From Chlamydoabsidia padenii (taxonomy: Eukaryota; Mucoromycota; Mucoromycetes; Mucorales; Cunninghamellaceae), in assembly GCA_025330725.1 (NCBI GenBank), contig JAIWND010000052.1, positions 62,001 through 126,000 of the forward strand: DNA of 64,000 bases, given 5' to 3'. Below the pieces are notes generated by a model. The model worked only from the letters and a program-made list of their open reading frames with translations, made no database searches and was not told where the DNA came from. Within the stretch, counting starts at the first letter, position 1. The number at the start of each line of letters is the position of its first letter. Of this stretch, positions 46,926 to 58,521 are shown in pieces. The position numbers were made by a program, and so were the translations under genes.

Positions 46926-47421
46926 AGTATCAATATATTTACGAAATAAAGCAAATCTGTAACATCCCAATGTTATAAAGAATTATAACTTTGTTTTATT
47001 TGAATATTGCTATTTAGTTTCAATGTTGACATTATTGGAGGTAAACCAGCGGTGAAGTTAAATGAGATCTACACTCTACAACAGGTGACTTGCAGATTTA
47101 TTGGTATTCGTACAGTACGTTAACGTATCACGAAACATTCACACAACCTTTGTGAATAGGGTAAAGCTCGAGGAAGACCGCCGTTCCTTTCTTTTTTTTT
47201 TTTTTTTTGTTTTGTTTTGCCGTTCCTTTCAAGACCCGTAGATGGTCAAGTGAGTGAAATATGTTATCAGCGCATGACTGACGATGGTGACTTTCAACAG
47301 ATCCTTTTGATCTATTTTAATGGAATAAACACATTTTCACTAAATAGAGTGTGACCAATTCATTGGTAAATCAAAGGAGAGGGAGGAGAGATTCACTCTT
47401 CTAGGAACCTCGACACTCTGT
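46926..47421. other. Spacer between convergent genes
   Basis: No gene seen. A T-run occurs at 47191-47208. Confidence 0.5.
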
Positions 47422-47909
47422 TTATTTAAAAGCGACACCAATTTCAAAATGTGGGACAAGTAATTCCGTTTCAGCGGTCGGTTCAATGAATAATGATTTT
47501 CTACTCCACATACACAACCAATCGGAAGATGAATCTTTCTTCTTGTCTTCGACATTTGGCTGATATCGTTTAGATGTATGAAGGGTATCAACGTTCAAAA
47601 ATTGCTGCTCGCGTGATCGCCAGTGCTGTAAGGTGTTGGCATACTTTTGCCTGGGCTCTGTATTGGTAGTTGTATTTTTGTTGTTGAAAAGGACAGGAAT
47701 ATGAACATCCTGAAATATATTTAACAACTCTCTAGAGGCGGGAAACTCCAAATTGGACATATCCAAAATTTTCAATTGCCGTATGAATGTGGGGCTAGTC
47801 GGTAATTTTGAAAGTGAGGTTGCGGCGGAATTCTCATTTGCTCGAAAGGGCTCTGGATCTAGTTTTGCAGCTCTGATCTCCTATAATGTACATTTACCAA
47901 GTTTAGTGG

Positions 47910-47951
<42 letters not shown>

Positions 47952-48984
47952 TCCTTAACACTAAGTGATTTTGGTTGCAAGTTACCATTTCCAGACGTTT
48001 CTCCTTTGGTGGTTCTAATAACGAAAGCGAATGATGAATCAAACACTCCACGATCCCAGTCCACTGTGCACTTTGTTTCACCAGCTCTAGTTGGAGGATA
48101 TGTTGAGGCTGATAAAGAGGGAACGGCACAGAGTGGGTAGAAAGTGAAGACAGTGATTGACTGATACCTGAGTGCCTGCGCAATGAAAAGTTGAACAGGC
48201 GACGGGCTGTCTTCTGCCACGAGGGTGTACGCGTGGGTTTGAGGGAGGGAGCTGATTGTTGCATTAGCTGGGAGACTGCATCCATTTGGATAAATGTCGG
48301 AGCTACTATAATGGCCATAGTAGATGCAGTCATTTGGTTGGAGTTTTTTTGATCCACGATTGTATATATGGACTGAAGTAGATAGATTAAAAGATGACGA
48401 TGTTCCAGTGGTAAAGATTGTACGATTTCTTGGAACTTCTCTAATGGGTTTTCTTTTAAAGTGAAAAGCAATCTGTATCAAGTCCAATGCTCTCAGGAAC
48501 AAATCCTCATTATATTTACCAGTCCCATGGGCTTCTAAAAACAAAGATTGGTAGGAAGATGGTATGAGAGGATCAGACAGATGCTGAAGATATCGTTTCA
48601 ATAGACCCGTCCAACAATGAACTGTGGTAACTGCTGGGACAACAACATCAAAAGGATTATCACATTGCTCAAACTGATCTTGCAACTGATTTAATACTGA
48701 TGCAGCTCCTGATCTTCTAAAAAGACCTTCAGCCTTCAAATCTTGAGGATGGAGGATAAACTGAGTTAGTTACCATTACTTTGTAATATTACTTTGTTAC
48801 CAGTATTGATTTCATGAAAACAACGGGCGACAATGCCAGGTATTATAAGACCCGTATCTGTCAAATACGAATATCTAGCAATACCCGTGACAATAGGTGA
48901 TCCAAACAGTAGAGGATTTCTGACTCTCTTATCACAACTCATCGGTTCTTTCGAGGTGAAATAAATATGAAGGAATAAAGACAA
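47422..48984 (-). CDS. RhoGAP domain protein
   Basis: Exons 48984-48801, 48741-48520, 48452-47986 and 47880-47422 give 443 aa. The RhoGAP domain covers about residues 25-215. FGSPIVTGI opens it, GLFRRSG holds the catalytic arginine finger (Arg70), LLKRYLQHLSDPLIP is the conserved KxxLRxLPxPLx-like segment, and SNQMTASTMAIIVAPTFI is the NKM/NLA region. It should stimulate GTP hydrolysis on Rho or Cdc42-type GTPases in actin and polarity control. The C-terminal ~220 residues are basic and Ser-rich without a recognised domain. The third intron contains a 40-base homopolymer. The 67-bp second intron is required to keep frame. Confidence 0.88.
47910..47949 (+). repeat. Poly(A) tract, 40 bp
   Basis: Inside the third intron of the RhoGAP gene (T on the gene strand). 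It may partly replace the polypyrimidine tract before the 3' splice site, about 30 bp away. Confidence 0.9.
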
Positions 48985-49177
48985 ATACCCTTTTCTTCTT
49001 ATTGCTTAAAAGTCATCGGAAATTACAATTTATTCGACTAAATTTGAATGGGGTGGGTGATATTGGTACAAATCTGTAAGGCATAAGAAATCAAGGCCAC
49101 TATCTTTCCCCTTCCGGTCAAAAAAAAGAGATAGGTCTTTTCTTCTTGCTCGAAGTGATTTCGCCGCCCAAGGGTAA

Positions 49178-49226
49178 GGGCATCCACAATGGTCCACTTA
49201 AATTCCCCCACTCCACTTAATTAAGT
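49178..49226 (+). repeat. GGGCATCCAC repeat end, copy 1
   Basis: 49 bp starting GGGCATCCACAATGG, 4 mismatches from 56974-57022. It is preceded by TAA. GGGCATCC termini with TWA targets are common in Harbinger-type MITEs, so a MITE end is likely. The partner end was not found. Confidence 0.6.
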
Positions 49227-49581
49227 GGGTTATGAAAAAAACCATGATTAAATAAATGGAGCGGGATTTCCACTTGTTTTCCCACCAGACCAAGTAAGGT
49301 GCCAAGTGGGATTTTTTTCTCTCTCTCTTTTTCTCTCTGCTTTTTTTTATTTTTATATTTTGACACCTATGCAAAATAAACAACAATGACAACGCCAACA
49401 ACATCATCATCAATACCGATACCACCATCACCAGCACCAGTGACAGCAGTGATAACAACAACAACACCTATATTGAATAGAATAGAATAGTATAGTATAA
49501 AATAGTATCACTATTGTTTTTTTATTATCATTATCAATAAATATAAATAAAATCATGCCTATTCTAATGCTTGACTATTCT

Positions 49582-49583
49582 AT

Positions 49584-49629
<46 letters not shown>
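49582..49629 (+). repeat. (CTA)n microsatellite
   Basis: About fifteen CTA units. Confidence 0.9.
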
Positions 49630-49630
<1 letters not shown>

Positions 49631-50266
49631 TACGGTTTTGCTTGACAGCAATTTCCGCTCGCCGTTATCTTGAGATTGCCATCGCAAAAGCTGTTACTTG
49701 TTGGCCCAAATCGTCGTCGAAAAATTCGTCGTCTTCAGATATCGTCATCTGACAGAGAGAGTTCGTATTGCATTTTGAAAAAAATAAAGTAATATGTAAA
49801 AAAGGGGTAAGATTGGAAGTACCTTCAACCTTGTGAAAAAAAAAAAGACAGAGATATTTCTAAATTTAGTAAATTTATGCGACTGAAAGACTTTAAATGA
49901 CCGCTCTCTTCGTCAAGAAATATGGGGTGTCCATTTGACTGGTAGTTAGGTTCCCAAGCGCCGGACTTTCGGGTAGTTTATTGAGGGTCAAAAAAAAAAG
50001 GGGGGGGAAATGACTAGTAAAACAGTTCATACCAGAAAAAGAAAAGAAGGTGAATGGTTTTTTTACTAAAAAGAAAAGAAAGGTCTATAATTGAAAAAAA
50101 AAAAGGAAGAAAAGAAAAGATCTATAAGTGAAAAAAGGGAAAAAGAAAAGACAAAGGCAAAGGCAAAAAGGGAGCAAGGGGAAAGTGATAAACATTTAAC
50201 TATTAATTTTGGGAAGTTTGATTATGAGTGTTGCTTTTTGAGGCAGCTGTCGTGGGAGTCTGATGA

Positions 50267-51217
50267 TCAAAGAAGATGTATTGACGTCAGTAGAATCAGT
50301 AGGAGCAGGAACAGAGGTAAGAATAGGGGAAGCAGTAGCAGAATCGAAGGAACAAAGGCAATAATAGGGGAAGGAGGAGTGGAGACCAAAAGAGGAGAGT
50401 CAAGCGTCGGGATGTCCGCATGAGATAGTATATACCGTGTGTATATTGTCATCACGGTATTTTTCATCTTGCCATATAGAGAGAGTCCTTCACATACCTT
50501 TGCAGTATGCAGTATGTTGTCAACCTTAATGACTGTATCGCTATCATTCAAATAATATGACCAGAAATGCATGCCATCTAACGATGAGGAACATATGGCC
50601 ACACATAAGATACAAAATGTTTTCATGAAAAAAGGAGTGAGGATAGTCCATTTCTTTTTTTTTTTTTTGGGGGGGGGGGTGGATAGGGTCAGAGAAGAAG
50701 AGAATTGGGGCATGCGGTCAATGACAACACTTTTGGACGTTGATGCTTGAAGATATTTCTGTACCAAAGTTTCAAAAGCGAACGCGGTGGGAGTAGTTAT
50801 CCTTCTGGAGAGCAGTGAGACGTATGGTCCCAAAAAAGAAGTAGCGCTACCAATGCACATCTATTGCTGCATGATATTTTTGGAAGAGTAAAAAGTGCTT
50901 CCGGGGTTATTGTCGAATAGAAAATGTAATACGTCGCGACAATCTTGCATTGTTCCACGAGGAAATCGATTACTTTGCCAAATAATTTTTCAGAAAACGT
51001 CCAAAGCTTGGGCAAAGTTACCTTCAAGTGCATATTGACGTAAAGTTTTAAACAACATATTGAGAGGACTATCACCGCAATCTTCATATTCCAAAACAAC
51101 ACAAGGGAGGACGAATCGGTTGATCAACTCCATAATACAGTCAACATAGCATGAGTTATCAACATTGGACAACAAATCACCCACATCGTCACAGTAATTG
51201 GCCATATCAAAGGGCAT
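50267..51217 (-). pseudogene. Ubiquitin-specific-protease-like (C19) gene, decayed
   Basis: One minus-strand frame reads nearly end to end. NVDNSCYVDCIMELI resembles the USP Cys box (Asn and catalytic Cys), MQDCRDVLHFLFDNN resembles the QQDAxEFL region, and DGMHFWSYYLNDSD with IKVDNI resembles the His box. Two in-frame stops (TGA after ALDVF, about 50990, and TAG before MCIGSATSF, about 50861) and a G-run break near 50665-50680 disable it. It is much shorter than typical USPs. It lies downstream of a MULE-like transposase on the same strand and could belong to a transposon. The family is inferred from three short motifs. Confidence 0.5.
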
Positions 51218-51264
51218 GCTGAAAAAAAAGGTTGGGCCAAGTAATATTCGTTAATACTGTGATT

Positions 51265-51266
<2 letters not shown>

Positions 51267-51305
<39 letters not shown>
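51267..51305 (+). repeat. (TA)n microsatellite
   Basis: About nineteen TA units. Confidence 0.9.
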
Positions 51306-51310
<5 letters not shown>

Positions 51311-51929
51311 TATATTACTTTGTATCAAGAGAGTTAAAAGGATGGAAGAAATTTCGCTGTCGCTTAATATTATAGGTGTAGGTTGGTTACATCCTAATTT
51401 TTGGACTAAATTGTTATTAGTTTGGTAATACACTTCGAGACTTTGTATTCGCATCAAATACTAGTCTCATGTGATCTTGATTTCTTACCTTGATTTAAAA
51501 CAGTGGATGGGAACAAAACGGGGAAGCGTCATAGGGGTTTTCCATCATTCACATACTTAGGCTTCTTCACTGTCTTTGTTTTCTTCTTTTTCTTTTTTTT
51601 TTTTTCTTTGTCACTACGGCTCCTTTTCTTGGTGCTTTGCTTATTGGGCTCTTTTTTTTTCCATTAAATGACGGATAACCCTTTTTGCAGAGTTCAAGAC
51701 TATGCGTGTCATTGTCCATGATGTTTAATAATGCCTAAAACATCTTCTTTTTAGTACTCGCTGATTGTCGCTACCGTGCTTTCAGAGTCTTTCTTGGTTT
51801 CTACCTTAGTAAGGTTGTCGATGAGGCCTCGTAGTTCTTTCTGGCGGATTGGAACCATTTTTTGGAAATCATCGTTGCTGCCAGGATCGGTTGCCAAAGG
51901 TAAGACGACTTCAGTCTGATTCATTAATT

Positions 51930-52838
51930 TTACAACACTTGATTGGAAATGTACGAAGAAGCCTTCAAGTACGCTGATACGAAAGAAGGATCATTCTTTG
52001 TACGATTTGCATAGGCATCACGGAACCCTTTCGCTTGCGCAAGGGAGAAGTCCATAATCATGCCGAGGAAACTGTCATTTTGGAAATCGATAGAATAACC
52101 ATCGAAAAAGTCTTCAAAGTATCGCTGGAATGTGGCTGCTGTAGATCTACGAATGACTGCAGCATACAGAAGAACATGGCGGCTCAATGCCTCGCAATAA
52201 ATTACTGATGAACAGAAGTCGTAATTCTGGAAAACTTTGAACGTGACATCAGTTTGCACAGGATACTTCTTAAAATCTACAAATTGTCTAACTAAAGGGG
52301 TTACCTTAAAAGAAATCATGAAGTCATCAATATGTATGTTGCATATCCTAAATGAGTTTTTGTGTTCCTGTTGGAGAGCAAGAAAATCCTCAATGGTCGA
52401 GTCTGATGAACGTTTTAAGTTAAAAGTTGTGGTAATTTTCTGACGTTCATATTTTAGTCGATCAATGTTCTGAAGCAATGGATGAATAGATCGCACAGAT
52501 TTAGTAGCACCAGATCCAGCAGAGGTTCCTATCACTAGCGCCTTTGATGTTTTTAATGGGTTTGCAAGTATCACTTCTTCGAGTTCCTGGGTAGATTGTT
52601 GAGGCAAATGAATAGGACGATATTCACTATAAGTATGATCAGTCAAGAAAGATCTGTCATCGGGAAACATATGAGAGCATTCACCGTCGAGACGAAACTT
52701 AACCCTTACTTGACAAGGAACATGGATATGCTTTCGCTGATGGCAAAGAACGCACTCGGTATCAAGTTGTTTCCGAATGAGGTTATCGTGGGATTAAAGT
52801 CTTTGATCCACCATGTTCAAAACGCAAGCGTAGTTTGA
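51930..52838 (-). pseudogene. MULE-like transposase fragment
   Basis: The longest open part (52670-51930, 246 aa) has TDVTFKVFQNYDFCSSVIY (first Asp region) and GMIMDFSLAQAKGFRDAY (second Asp region), as in zygomycete MULE-related transposases. Upstream in the same frame, after one stop, a zinc-binding segment (CVLCHQRKHIHVPCQ) continues to about 52838. The protein ends soon after the second Asp, so the third acidic residue and any SWIM finger are missing. It does not closely match the MULE at 3910. Confidence 0.65.
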
Positions 52839-53375
52839 GCATCGTCCAGCTCCAAGACAGTGCTTTATTAAAAGATGCACAAGGTGACCATTTATTGTCG
52901 AATTACCCCCGTATTGACGGTTCATCGCCCAACCAACATCAATTGTTGAAGAATTCACGCACCTTCGAAAAAAGGAATCGAGATCTTCATATCAGCGTTA
53001 GCTCCAGGGAAGAGAGGGGAACTGGTTAATTGAGCTGACATACTTATACTGTCAAATGTAAAAAAGAAAAGGATAACGTTAACATACGGGATGTTTTTTA
53101 TTTTATTAAAATGCATGACTGTTGTAGTGGTGGTGATTGTTGTGATAAAAGACTTTATAAACACTGAGTCAAAGGTGTGGGTTAAGTTTATTAGATAAAA
53201 ATGAGAGAGAAGAAAACAGTAGTACAAAAACTACTCCCTGATATAACAACAGGACTGCAGGCAGAGGGACTGCTCTAAAAGAATTTTATCCGAGCTAAGT
53301 ATTCCAACATGTAGCACAATTGTTGCTAAATGCCTGTTAAAATACGACAACCATGATTGTGGGTGCTGTTAATTT

Positions 53376-53455
53376 TGAGGTACTTCAAAATCCTAAAAAG
53401 GAAGTTTGAGGTACTTCAAAAGTTCGCCATAATCTTGAGATACTTCACCTCAACT
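53376..53455. repeat. TTTGAGGTACTTCAAAA repeat cluster, left
   Basis: Three copies of a near-palindromic ~17-bp motif. The block ATCCTAAAAAGGAAGTTTGA recurs as a direct repeat at about 53983. It brackets a LINE fragment. Confidence 0.65.
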
Positions 53456-53510
53456 TCAACCATAACGGCTCTGGTTCTCTTGCCTTTCTACTCCTCTCTT
53501 AAAAATCTCA

Positions 53511-53932
53511 TTGGGCTGGCGGTTGCCACAGTCTACGTGGAAGGCTTTTAGGAAAATTGACCTGCAACACAAGACGCCGACAATTTGGTGGCGGCTACTT
53601 CATGGTGCCCTTTCAACGAAGGAGCGCATTGCAAAGCGAACAACAAACACGAATGTGGATCCAATCTGCGCTCATTGCACTCAAACAATAGAAGACTACT
53701 ACCATTTCTTCTTGGGATGTACTGTCAAAGATCACCTGTGGGCTGGCCCCGTATTTCCTCCATCTCAACAAACAATCTGGGCAATCATGACGAACCCAAA
53801 CACCAAAAACAAGGTCCTCGTGCGATGAATCGGCACAGTCATGGCAATCATATGGAAGTATCATTGACTCTGTCACTATGGAAATAGTCACTGGCGCAGA
53901 AAGGTTGTCACCTCTTTGTACCATACTCATAT
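53511..53932 (+). pseudogene. LINE 3' fragment (reverse-transcriptase zinc-binding region)
   Basis: TIWWRLLHGALSTKERI...CAHCTQTIEDYYHFFLGC is the zf-RVT motif at the end of LINE-type reverse transcriptases. A TGA at about 53826 breaks it. The upstream parts are missing. Confidence 0.75.
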
Positions 53933-53979
53933 ATAATGCAGCTAGTTTGTAGTTATTTTTTTAATTAAACAATAAACTG

Positions 53980-54045
53980 CATCCTAAAATGGAAATTTGA
54001 GATACTTCAAGATTTACGACGAACTTTTGAGGTACCGCAAAAATA
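53980..54045. repeat. TTTGAGGTACTTCAAAA repeat cluster, right
   Basis: Contains TTTGAGATACTTCAAGA and TTTTGAGGTACCGCAAAA. It pairs both directly and inversely with 53376-53455, because the motif is nearly palindromic. Confidence 0.6.
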
Positions 54046-54665
54046 TCGACAGCCGCCAGTTGTTCTATCGTTGTAGTTGTTGAATAGTTTGGGACTTTGA
54101 GGTATCTACCCGTGCCTTTTCGGTGATGGAACCAGGAGGGCTCGTGGTACTTTGTCGTTGTCTTTTCCGAAAGCGTACTAGGTCTAGTGGAGGCCATTGT
54201 TTTGGAGATACGTGTGAGGCCGCACTTGCCACATCCATATACTGGTAGGGAGTCTTCGTTATAGGTCATTGAATTGTAGGGCGACAGGACGGTTGCAAAT
54301 TTGGCAGGGAAATTCCTCAAGACATTGTTCGTAGAGAAGGACGTCTGCTATTGCTATGGTTTCTTTTCGATTTGGTTTTGGAACATCATTTGGACCATCC
54401 CTTTGGGAAGGAGTCACACACGACGGGCTGATTTTTTGGGCTTCTTTCAACGGATGGGTGTGTGATGGGCTATACTGAAGTTTGTGTAACGATAGTATAG
54501 CGGAAGAACCTTGGCTGCTATTGCTAAAGAAGCACTTCCGTATAAGTTTTAGGAATCTCAGTTGCAAAGTTGTAAAATTGTACGGTACAATATTCGTAAA
54601 AAAAGTATAATAGATTCACCTATAGATTATACCAGAATTGCATACCAAGCACAATGACTGGTGGA

Positions 54666-54669
<4 letters not shown>
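54046..54669. other. Unassigned stretch
   Basis: Minus-strand frames (54567-54259, 54320-53961) contain CGKCGLTR and CQICNRPVALQF, pairs of Cys-x2-Cys that could be the remains of a zinc-binding protein. There is no domain I can name and no clear splice structure. Confidence 0.3.

Positions 54670-54722
<53 letters not shown>
54670..54722 (+). repeat. Poly(T) tract, 53 bp, flanked by a direct repeat
   Basis: AATGACTGGTGGATAC directly before the tract and AATGACTGGTGAATAC shortly after it differ at one base. The arrangement looks like a target-site duplication around a poly(A) insertion. Confidence 0.85.
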
Positions 54723-54723
<1 letters not shown>

Positions 54724-54947
54724 TATAATGACTGGTGAATACTAGCATACACATCACTTGCACTTCTTCCACCATTGAAAACACCAAAATATACTTCTCG
54801 ATGATCTGATGAATAGAGATTTAGGCTAAAAGGTTTATTTTTCTTCATCTCCTACCCTCTGCGATATTCAAATTCATGCACACTTTCATGCACACTTTTT
54901 TTTTTTTTGGATTTTCATTACTGTAGCTCCAATACAATAAAGATGAT

Positions 54948-56870
54948 TTATTTTTGTCGTTTTCGTTCGTGTAATTGTGCCCAGTATAGACTGTGAGGCT
55001 GTATCTTCACGTCTTTCGACTCTTCCCAGGCCCAAGGGTGATCCCTCCGTGCTTTTCCACGTTTGGAGGAACTGCCCACTATGGTAAACAAAAAAAAGAG
55101 GTTTAAAATTGCATCGTACTCTTTCGAGTTCACTGGGTACCCTTACACAAAAAATTTTTGCCTAGGGGAGGACATTGAACCACCATTCCTGCGTGCGCCA
55201 CAGTATTCCAAACGACACTGTTAGCCCCACACCATCCGTGGCCGCTTCCAGCATCAAACCTGTCTTGTATAATAAGCTGTCCTTCAATGTTACAATCTTT
55301 GTCCGGCAAATGAAATCAACTTAATTTCTGTGTAATACAAAACACTGCTTTCTACAAAAACTTACTGTCGTATAATTGTCCTGATGCTTTTTTTTTTGAT
55401 TCGTGTGGGAAAAAAGTGCGTCAATTAGATGGCATATGATAATCAAGTATTTTGGTATTGAGTACTCACACCATTTCATATGAGGCCCGACATCTCCCAG
55501 TCGTCCGACAGCACTAGATTGCAAAATGACATTGGGTCCTGGGACTCTGCCTTTGAAGGAAAAAGCATGAAAACTGTACTCAGCGTGACACTGTTCGACA
55601 AGAATCTGTTGTCCAGAAATTTCAAAAGCAAACTGACCAACCAGTGGAGTAATAGGTTCTGTCTTGCCTAGATCAACAGACGGGAAAGTATGCCGACATT
55701 GCTACGGAAACAAAAAACAGTAAGCACTCAATATCATTACAGTACCGCTGATAAGATTACTTGTAGAGTAATGGTCAGAGTGTTGGTACCCATTCGTATA
55801 AAATTTCTCCACCAAATCGAGGTCACTTGTTTCACCCAGCAATTTTCAACGTGGTCCATTTCTATTAACACTTGATCAAACATCTCACCCGCAAACCGGT
55901 AATCTTTGATTTTGGTTTTTTCGTTTTGCATAATATCCTCTTTGGTTCGGTTCATGTTTCTAGGATCGATAAATGTCAGATATTGGATTGCAACGTTTTG
56001 GAGCCGTTGAGATTCATAAATTTCGACGTATCCTCCACCATACTGCTGCTCTAGGCGCGTTGTAAGCGGGCTGTTTAGAGTCACTTTGTCACCTTGTACA
56101 AACAGCACACGGCGTATATGTTCAAATTTTCCTGGTTTCCAGCCGTTGTTTTTTGTCGTGTCACCTTTTGGATGAATAACATCCATGCCAATGGCCCTCA
56201 CCCATTCAGCATTGAAATTAATAGCCACTATCACGGTATCACCTTGTTTGAATCGGCGGTCTGCATGCTTAACAGTCAATTGAGTTGATCCTACTGGAAT
56301 AATTTCGTCACTGATTGGCGCCCGCTTTTTGGACAAGATATTTGGTTGGCCAGTAACCTTAATCATACGGTTTTCTGAATTAACATTCTTTAATACAGTT
56401 CTACCGAGAGAGTCGCCTTGAAATATTACCCCTGATCGGTTAAGCTCTAACGAATGCCTCAGGGTATAGGTGCCAGGTTGTAGCTGGACTACTCCTCGAA
56501 ATCCTGTATTCGAATCAATAGATAGGTTTCCAACCAAATCAAGGGCTTTTTGGATACGATCTGCATCGTCATCATTGAGAGAATTTGCTTCCACAACAAT
56601 TTTGAACATATGCTCTGTCTTCACAATTGTTTGTAGACCTTCCATATACCCTACAGTGGCGAAATCAAGTATCCGATCCCCACCAGAATTGTACGCTGGA
56701 TACACCAGCTTGCCCGAAGTCGAATCCATAAAAATGACTTTGGATGACGCCATTCGTAAAGTGTTAGCGACAGCGGCGTCATGACTAGCAATAGAATGAG
56801 TATGATTCGATGTGTTAAGCCGTTCCAGAGAATGAAGCGTTGATTGAAGTAAATGATTAAAACTTTTCAT
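54948..56870 (-). CDS. Pectate-lyase-fold right-handed beta-helix protein
   Basis: Exons 56870-55761, 55701-55470, 55296-55147 and 55078-54948 give 540 aa. After ~110 residues comes the solenoid entry VQLQPGTYTLRHSLELNRSGVIFQG, typical of polysaccharide-lyase-like folds. Then there are successive turns (NVAIQYLTF, VENCWVKQVTSIWWRN) and GSGHGWCGANSVVWNTVAHAGMVVQCPP. The N-terminus has no clear signal peptide. No catalytic residues can be assigned, so the substrate is unknown. Similar proteins exist in both bacteria and fungi. Exon phases are consistent. This is the only host-like gene in the repeat-rich right part of the window. Confidence 0.75.
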
Positions 56871-56973
56871 TATAATACGAAGGTTAATTGGCTAAATCCA
56901 GGAGACCCCTAAATGATTTTGCACGAATTTGGAGACGTCATTTCTGACCAATCCAATTCGCAGCATCCCCTTA

Positions 56974-57022
56974 GGGCATCCACAGTGGTCCACTTCAATT
57001 CCCCCACTCCACTTGATCAAGT
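56974..57022 (+). repeat. GGGCATCCAC repeat end, copy 2
   Basis: Matches 49178-49226 with 4 differences; preceded by TTA. It is interrupted at 57022 by the poly(T) tail of a minus-strand LINE, which seems to have inserted into it. Confidence 0.6.
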
Positions 57023-58521
57023 TTTTTTTGTTTTTTTTTTGTTTTAAGGAATGGTTTATTTAACATCAAAAACAATTCACTATTCTAAACTGATACCTTC
57101 ACGCCAGTGAATTCGGCGTGATCGTCGAATGGCGTGAGTGGCGTTCCATGGTATTTCGTCTAAAGTGCAAGACCAGTGTAACTGCCATATCACCAGGAAG
57201 ATTTCTCCCAGTCGTGTCATAGTCTTGGGGTCTATTTTCCTCGTGAATATCAGAGCAAGTCAGATGTCGTCCATAGGAAATTCAATATGAGATATCTTTC
57301 GAGCCACTAACCAAAGGGATCTTTTCTTTGGACAGTCAAATATCATATGGTAATCATCTTCTACATGGTTGGTACAAAACTTGCATAGCGGGGATCCACC
57401 ATCACAGTGATTCAATAGTTTTCTGATCAAAAGCCGCCACCAACGATTTCGGGCACCATGTGGAAAGTTAACTTGCCAAAATAGTTTCCATTGGGAACGG
57501 GACATGAGACAGGCATGGACCGCTGATTCAGGAGGTCGTGGTGGTGGTAAACTTCTCTGAGATCTGTGGGTGTCTTGCCAGTATTGTCGAAGATCGCTTG
57601 TCGATGCTTGGTACACTAGAATATCAGGAGCTGTGGAGTGAGATGGAAGAAGCCAATGGGCGAGAGCTTGGTCAGTAAAATAATAGGGTGGGGAAGCAAT
57701 CGGTTCAATCCGATCACCATCTAGATGAGACAAAAGGGTAGGATTCCATTTCAAATGGCCAGCATTGATTGCGCGTTGGGTACTAGGAAATTTTGTGCTA
57801 ATGTAATCGTCTGTCAAGTTAAAGCTATTAGTTTCATATTCATGTCGTTGGAGATGTTGCACTTCGAGAGTTGGTCTGATCCGATGAAGATAGTAAACGC
57901 CTTTTGGTGATGTGTCAGTATAGGAGAATGCTAGTCGTAAAGAAATATATCGAGTGATTCTAGGAGTTCAAGTGGAGGAAATAGTGAGCGCCGCTAGTCT
58001 TCGTAATAGTGTTGGAAGGTGGTTGATGTGAGGAAACTTGTGCAGGGACCGTTGATACCATTGAGGAGCTAGAAGGAATGGAAGGATCGAATTATGCCCG
58101 GTGTACAGTCGGATGAGAACATTGATTAAACCCGTCAGTGGATTATCGCGCCTAGGTCCTAGGTGCCACTAATCGTTGGATAAATGGTGTGTAGAGCTAA
58201 TACTTGGTCTTTCAGATGGACTAGTCCTAAACCCCCTTGGTTTTTCGGATTACAAATAAAGTCAAGAGACCGCCTTGGGAAGAAAGGTAACACATATGAT
58301 CGAATCAAGGCATCAACGCTTGACACCCAATCAGTTGGAAGAATGGTCACTCTAGCTATATGCCATAGTTGTGATAGAAGAAGAGAATTTGTAACAAGAG
58401 AACGTCCACGAACCGAAAGATTTCGAGCTTGTAAACAAAAGATGTGACGGCTGATTTTTGCTTTAATTAGTTCCAAAAAATTTTCGATAGTGGAATACAT
58501 CCCAAAACGTGATTTGATCAT
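57023..58521 (-). mobile_element. 5'-truncated LINE, minus strand
   Basis: Starts (3' end) with an interrupted T run at 57023-57046, the poly(A) tail. The frame at 57862-57260 carries the zf-RVT region (WKLFWQVNFPHGARNRWWRLLIRKL...CKFCTNHVEDDYHMIFDC). The frame at 58521-58159 carries the earlier reverse-transcriptase end (SVRGRSLVTNSLLLSQLWHIARV...NPKNQGGLGLVHL). Frames are broken between them, and the endonuclease and RT core are missing. Confidence 0.82.

Larger units (their letters stand above)
48985..50266. other. Long spacer with simple repeats and a MITE-like end
   Basis: No supportable gene. It includes a repeat end at 49178-49226 (see separate entry), a CTA microsatellite at about 49582-49629 and an AAGA-rich stretch at 50040-50165. 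Confidence 0.5.

Noticed and set aside
47903..48739. Single-exon reading through 48520 in the RhoGAP gene
   Set aside because: It breaks the RhoGAP fold; a 67-bp GT-AG intron at 48453-48519 restores the expected motif order.
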